From positions 124,001-188,000 of the forward strand of contig CAZMYT010000003.1 in the NCBI GenBank assembly GCA_964570565.1: 64,000 bases of DNA, given 5' to 3'. This stretch comes from W0P28-013 sp964570565 (GTDB lineage: Bacteria; Bacteroidota; Bacteroidia; Bacteroidales; Paludibacteraceae). The position numbers and the translations under genes were made by a program. Shown one piece after another: positions 61,296 through 64,000 of this stretch. Positions within the stretch are counted from its first letter, which is position 1, and every line of letters starts with the position of its first letter. The notes beneath the pieces were generated by a model. The model did not search any database. It was not told the origin of the DNA and saw only the letters and a program-made list of their open reading frames with translations.

Positions 61296-62510
61296 TTAGT
61301 TTTTATTGCGTAAATAAGCAGGTTGATTTTCGAGATAATTCAATGCCTCATCGTCATCTAAATCAAACAATGTGGCCGACTGCACATTTTCTGCAGCACT
61401 TTTCGATTCAGGATACAACTCTTGACGCCACTGTTCCTTGGCATCGACAGGCTTAGTTTCCCAAGGTTTTGGGGTTTCTTTAGGAGCTTTAGGCTGAACC
61501 TCTTCTTCGGCAATCTCTTCATCTTTTACATATTTTGGTATAGCTGAAGAATTAAATCCTGTGGCAATGAGTGTAATTTTTACACCGTCTCCCAAATTAT
61601 CGTCAAACGTAGCTCCCCAAATCACTTCAATATCTTCGCCCATTTGCGCCATAAACGCATTGATTTCCTCAATTTCTTCCATGCGAATTTGGTTAGTTGT
61701 TGAGCAATAGATATTCAACAAAATCTTTTTAGATTCATGTACATCATTATTATTCAACAAAGGAGAATGAAGCGCATCAAGAATGGCATTCGTAATACGG
61801 TGTTCGCCTTCGGCATACCCCGTATTCATAATAGCAACGCCACCATCTTTCATAATGGTATTCACATCGGCAAAGTCGACGTTGATATAACCATCTATAG
61901 TGATAATTTCAGCAATTCCCTTGGCAGCTTCTGCCAACACATCGTCGGCTTTGGCAAACGCATTCGACAATTCTAAATCGGGGTAAATTTGACGTAACTT
62001 CTCATTGTTCACAACCAAAATAGCATCCACGTGTTGGCTCATTTGTCGAACACCTTCGAGGGCTTGATCAATTTTACGTTTCCCCTCAAACGCAAATGGA
62101 ATAGTAACAATGCCAACTGTAAGAATTCCCAAATCGTGTGCTACTTTAGCAATAACGGGAGCCGCTCCAGTGCCAGTACCACCGCCCATACCTGCGGTAA
62201 TAAACACCATTTTTGTATTATCTTGAAGTAATTGTTCTATTTTAGGTAACGACGCCTCTACAGCCTGACGAGCTACTTCTGGTCGACCACCTGCACCAAG
62301 TCCTTCTCCAAGTAAAATTTGTCGACTTACAGGCGAGCGTTTTAGTGCTTGATCATCGGTATTACATACAACAAACGACACATCGGCTATTCCTTGACGA
62401 AACATGTGATTGACCGCATTGCCGCCACCACCGCCAACTCCAATTACTTTGATAATTGACAAGCTGTTCATGGCGGTTGTCAAATCTGTCAAATTTTGTT
62501 CAAGACCCAT
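61296..62510 (-). CDS. ftsZ: Cell division protein FtsZ
   Basis: Tubulin-like GTPase forming the Z-ring. 404 residues: KVIGVGGGGGNAVNHM near 21-36, the GTP-binding GGGTGTGAAPVIAK, and the T7 loop NVDFADVNTIM. The C-terminal linker is short and ends in a hydrophobic stretch (DDDEALNYLENQPAYLRNKN) that would bind FtsA. It sits 28 bp after ftsA and before yqeY. Confidence 0.98.
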   Translation of the reverse strand: MGLEQNLTDLTTAMNSLSIIKVIGVGGGGGNAVNHMFRQGIADVSFVVCNTDDQALKRSPVSRQILLGEGLGAGGRPEVARQAVEASLPKIEQLLQDNTKMVFITAGMGGGTGTGAAPVIAKVAHDLGILTVGIVTIPFAFEGKRKIDQALEGVRQMSQHVDAILVVNNEKLRQIYPDLELSNAFAKADDVLAEAAKGIAEIITIDGYINVDFADVNTIMKDGGVAIMNTGYAEGEHRITNAILDALHSPLLNNNDVHESKKILLNIYCSTTNQIRMEEIEEINAFMAQMGEDIEVIWGATFDDNLGDGVKITLIATGFNSSAIPKYVKDEEIAEEEVQPKAPKETPKPWETKPVDAKEQWRQELYPESKSAAENVQSATLFDLDDDEALNYLENQPAYLRNKN

Positions 62511-62538
62511 ACTATCAGATTTTATGTTAGTGTATTTA

Positions 62539-63819
62539 TTAATTTACATTTTCTTTTAAGGGAGCATCGTCCGAAAAAAGGTCGCCCAATTTTGAACCAA
62601 AAAAATCTTTTAAACCTTTCTTTGGCGCTTTTTTAGCTTGTTTCTTAGGATTTTTATTTAAGGGTTGACAACAGTTTTGTGTGCCACAGAGCAAAAGCCC
62701 TACCAATTGGGCATATTCACGACGCACAAAATCATCATTCGTGGTTTCGGTGAGATGTGCGAGATAAGAACCAACGCGCACTTCCATGCCTGTTTTTTCT
62801 CTTACTATTTCATCCACATATTTCATATTGGTAACGCCACCAGTAATAACCAAACCAGCATTAAGCGCATCAGCACAGCCCGATTTATGAATTTGCGACA
62901 TCACTAGATCAATAATTTCGTGTAAACGAGCTGTGATAATAAGTTCCACATCTTTGGTTGAAACAGAACGTTGTTCAAGCCCTTCGGCTGTGGCTGGCAA
63001 CTCAATTTTTAATACTTTTTTGTCGCGCATAGAAAATTTTTCGCCACACATCAGTTTTAGCTTTTCAGCCTCTTGCTCAAGTAGTTTCAACGATTTTAAA
63101 TCGTTAGTAATATGTTTACCGCCGATAGGAATGACGGCCAAATGTTTCATTAAACCATCTTTATAAACCGCTACAGATGTACAACCAGCCCCAAAATCAA
63201 TAACGGCACTGCCAAGTTCCTTTTCTGATTCACTCAATAAGGCAGTAGCTGTAGCCATAGGAGCTAAGAATTTCTGCGCAATTTCATAGCCTAAAGTACG
63301 CTCTGCGCACTTATCAATATTCAAATTAACTTCAGGTTTGCCTACAGCTAAAATGTAAGACGCTGCCAAATTGCCACCAATTACGCCGATAGGATTCTGA
63401 ATAGGTTCGTTATCAAGCATAAATGTGTCAGTCAAAACACGTAATATGTCGCGCTCTGGAATAGCTGTATTTTGAGCTACCGCTTCCATTTCAGCTAAAA
63501 TTGCTTCCGTAATTTCTTCGTTATGACCAAAAATGCGAGGTACATTCACACGTACCGTACGCAACGAGCGCCCATTGACACCCACATAGAACTGATAAAT
63601 CGGTAATTTAATACGATTTGCCAACAATTTGAGCATCATACTCAAGCGTGCAGCCACCTCACTCGGCTTAGTGATTATGCCGTTACGAATACTATCCTGA
63701 GGTGTTGGCTCCGATTCTAAAGCAAGAATTTCAAGCTTTCCATCAGCAAACTTTTTAGCGGCCATAACAGCCAGCTTAGAATTACCCAAATCGGCGGCTA
63801 CAATAATTTCAGAGTCCAT
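62539..63819 (-). CDS. ftsA: Cell division protein FtsA
   Basis: Actin-like membrane tether of FtsZ. 426 residues: IIVAADLGNSKLAVMAAKK (phosphate 1), the SHS2 domain (GVNGRSLRTVRVNV), SAVIDFGAGCTSVAVYKDG (phosphate 2) and LVITGGVTNM (adenosine). The C-terminus has a basic linker (KNPKKQAKKAPKKG) and an amphipathic LKDFFGSKLGDLFSDD helix as membrane anchor. Starts 9 bp after ftsQ. Confidence 0.97.
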   Translation of the reverse strand: MDSEIIVAADLGNSKLAVMAAKKFADGKLEILALESEPTPQDSIRNGIITKPSEVAARLSMMLKLLANRIKLPIYQFYVGVNGRSLRTVRVNVPRIFGHNEEITEAILAEMEAVAQNTAIPERDILRVLTDTFMLDNEPIQNPIGVIGGNLAASYILAVGKPEVNLNIDKCAERTLGYEIAQKFLAPMATATALLSESEKELGSAVIDFGAGCTSVAVYKDGLMKHLAVIPIGGKHITNDLKSLKLLEQEAEKLKLMCGEKFSMRDKKVLKIELPATAEGLEQRSVSTKDVELIITARLHEIIDLVMSQIHKSGCADALNAGLVITGGVTNMKYVDEIVREKTGMEVRVGSYLAHLTETTNDDFVRREYAQLVGLLLCGTQNCCQPLNKNPKKQAKKAPKKGLKDFFGSKLGDLFSDDAPLKENVN

Positions 63820-63828
63820 AAATAGATA

Positions 63829-64000
63829 TTAATTTTCAATTTTTATTTCAGGTTCAGGTGCGGGCTCAGGTTTTACACAAACTACCTGATCGCGATAACG
63901 TAGGTCAATACGCGTATATCTATTCCAACCTACACGAGGTAAACCTTCTTTATAAAAGGTAAATAATTTTGCGAGTTTTTGCTGCGCATTTTTCACCGAA
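63829..64000 (-). CDS. ftsQ: Cell division protein FtsQ, C-terminal end
   Basis: The frame enters from the right edge and stops at 63829, so 56 residues are visible: KLFTFYKEGLPRVGWNRYTR then IDLRYRDQVVCVKPEP, the end of the FtsQ beta domain where the protein meets FtsB/FtsL, and a Pro/Glu tail. Position before ftsA and ftsZ supports the call. The start lies outside. Confidence 0.88.
   Translation of the reverse strand, partial: SVKNAQQKLAKLFTFYKEGLPRVGWNRYTRIDLRYRDQVVCVKPEPAPEPEIKIEN

Overview
The window comes from an anaerobic member of the Bacteroidota, most likely order Bacteroidales. The gene families point there: type IX secretion proteins PorZ and PorT, the families DUF4270, DUF3098, DUF3316 and DUF4403, pyruvate formate-lyase, a lysine-type phosphoglycerate dehydrogenase and many lipobox lipoproteins. 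So do the promoters, which follow the Bacteroidota pattern (TTTG or TTG, 19-21 bp, TAnnTTTG) at more than 20 sites. Shine-Dalgarno sequences are not evident. No IS element, prophage or CRISPR array is visible, and gene order is dense and chromosomal.

Layout. 1-9.3 kb: the end of an ABC-F ATPase gene, pflA-pflB, a small acetyltransferase, enolase with a long structured leader, and a TetR-controlled ABC exporter. 9.3-18.4 kb: one forward run of rdgB, porZ, two coupled phosphoethanolamine-transferase-like genes, a DUF3316 protein, an S41 peptidase lipoprotein and a GSCFA protein. 18.5-22.7 kb: a pRiA4b ORF-3-like protein, miaA, a LysE exporter and nadE. 22.7-26.1 kb (minus): xerD, serA, mgsA, mltG. 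26.2-28.4 kb: tRNA-Ser(GCU), an unknown lipoprotein and a DUF4403 lipoprotein. 28.5-37 kb (minus): dnaJ, grpE, fabH, clpC, an unknown secreted protein, DUF4270 and a single-domain glycogen/starch synthase. 37.1-40.9 kb (plus): ftsX, DUF3098, uppP, truB, queA. 41-43 kb (minus): RNase G, a 29-residue COX24/mS38-like protein and an HU protein. 43.2-50.7 kb: mutY, pepD, a small membrane protein, an OmpH-like lipoprotein, two RNA-modification genes, a WalJ-like hydrolase, pdxB and a lipocalin-like lipoprotein. 50.8-53.6 kb: initiator tRNA and tRNA-Ser(CGA), an AbiH-type defence gene, a low-molecular-weight phosphatase and porT. 53.7-59.2 kb: ferredoxin, argS, HU, two rhomboid proteases and a membrane-anchored phosphoesterase-fold protein. 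59.3-64 kb: a SAM-II riboswitch with metK, then yqeY, ftsZ, ftsA and the end of ftsQ on the minus strand.

How the genes connect. Envelope biogenesis recurs: PorZ and PorT serve type IX secretion, the two EptA-like enzymes next to porZ may decorate lipid A, and FtsX, UppP, FtsQ, FtsA, FtsZ and MltG serve division and peptidoglycan. Translation and RNA modification also recur (miaA, truB, queA, RluA-like, rlmB, argS, three tRNAs). The most useful second-look items are the SAM-II riboswitch in front of metK, the structured enolase leader, the porZ-eptA neighbourhood, the very small ribosome-associated gene, and AbiH beside a tRNA pair. I did not find a convincing wholly new multi-gene system. 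Product names rest on recognising motifs by eye; no database search was possible.
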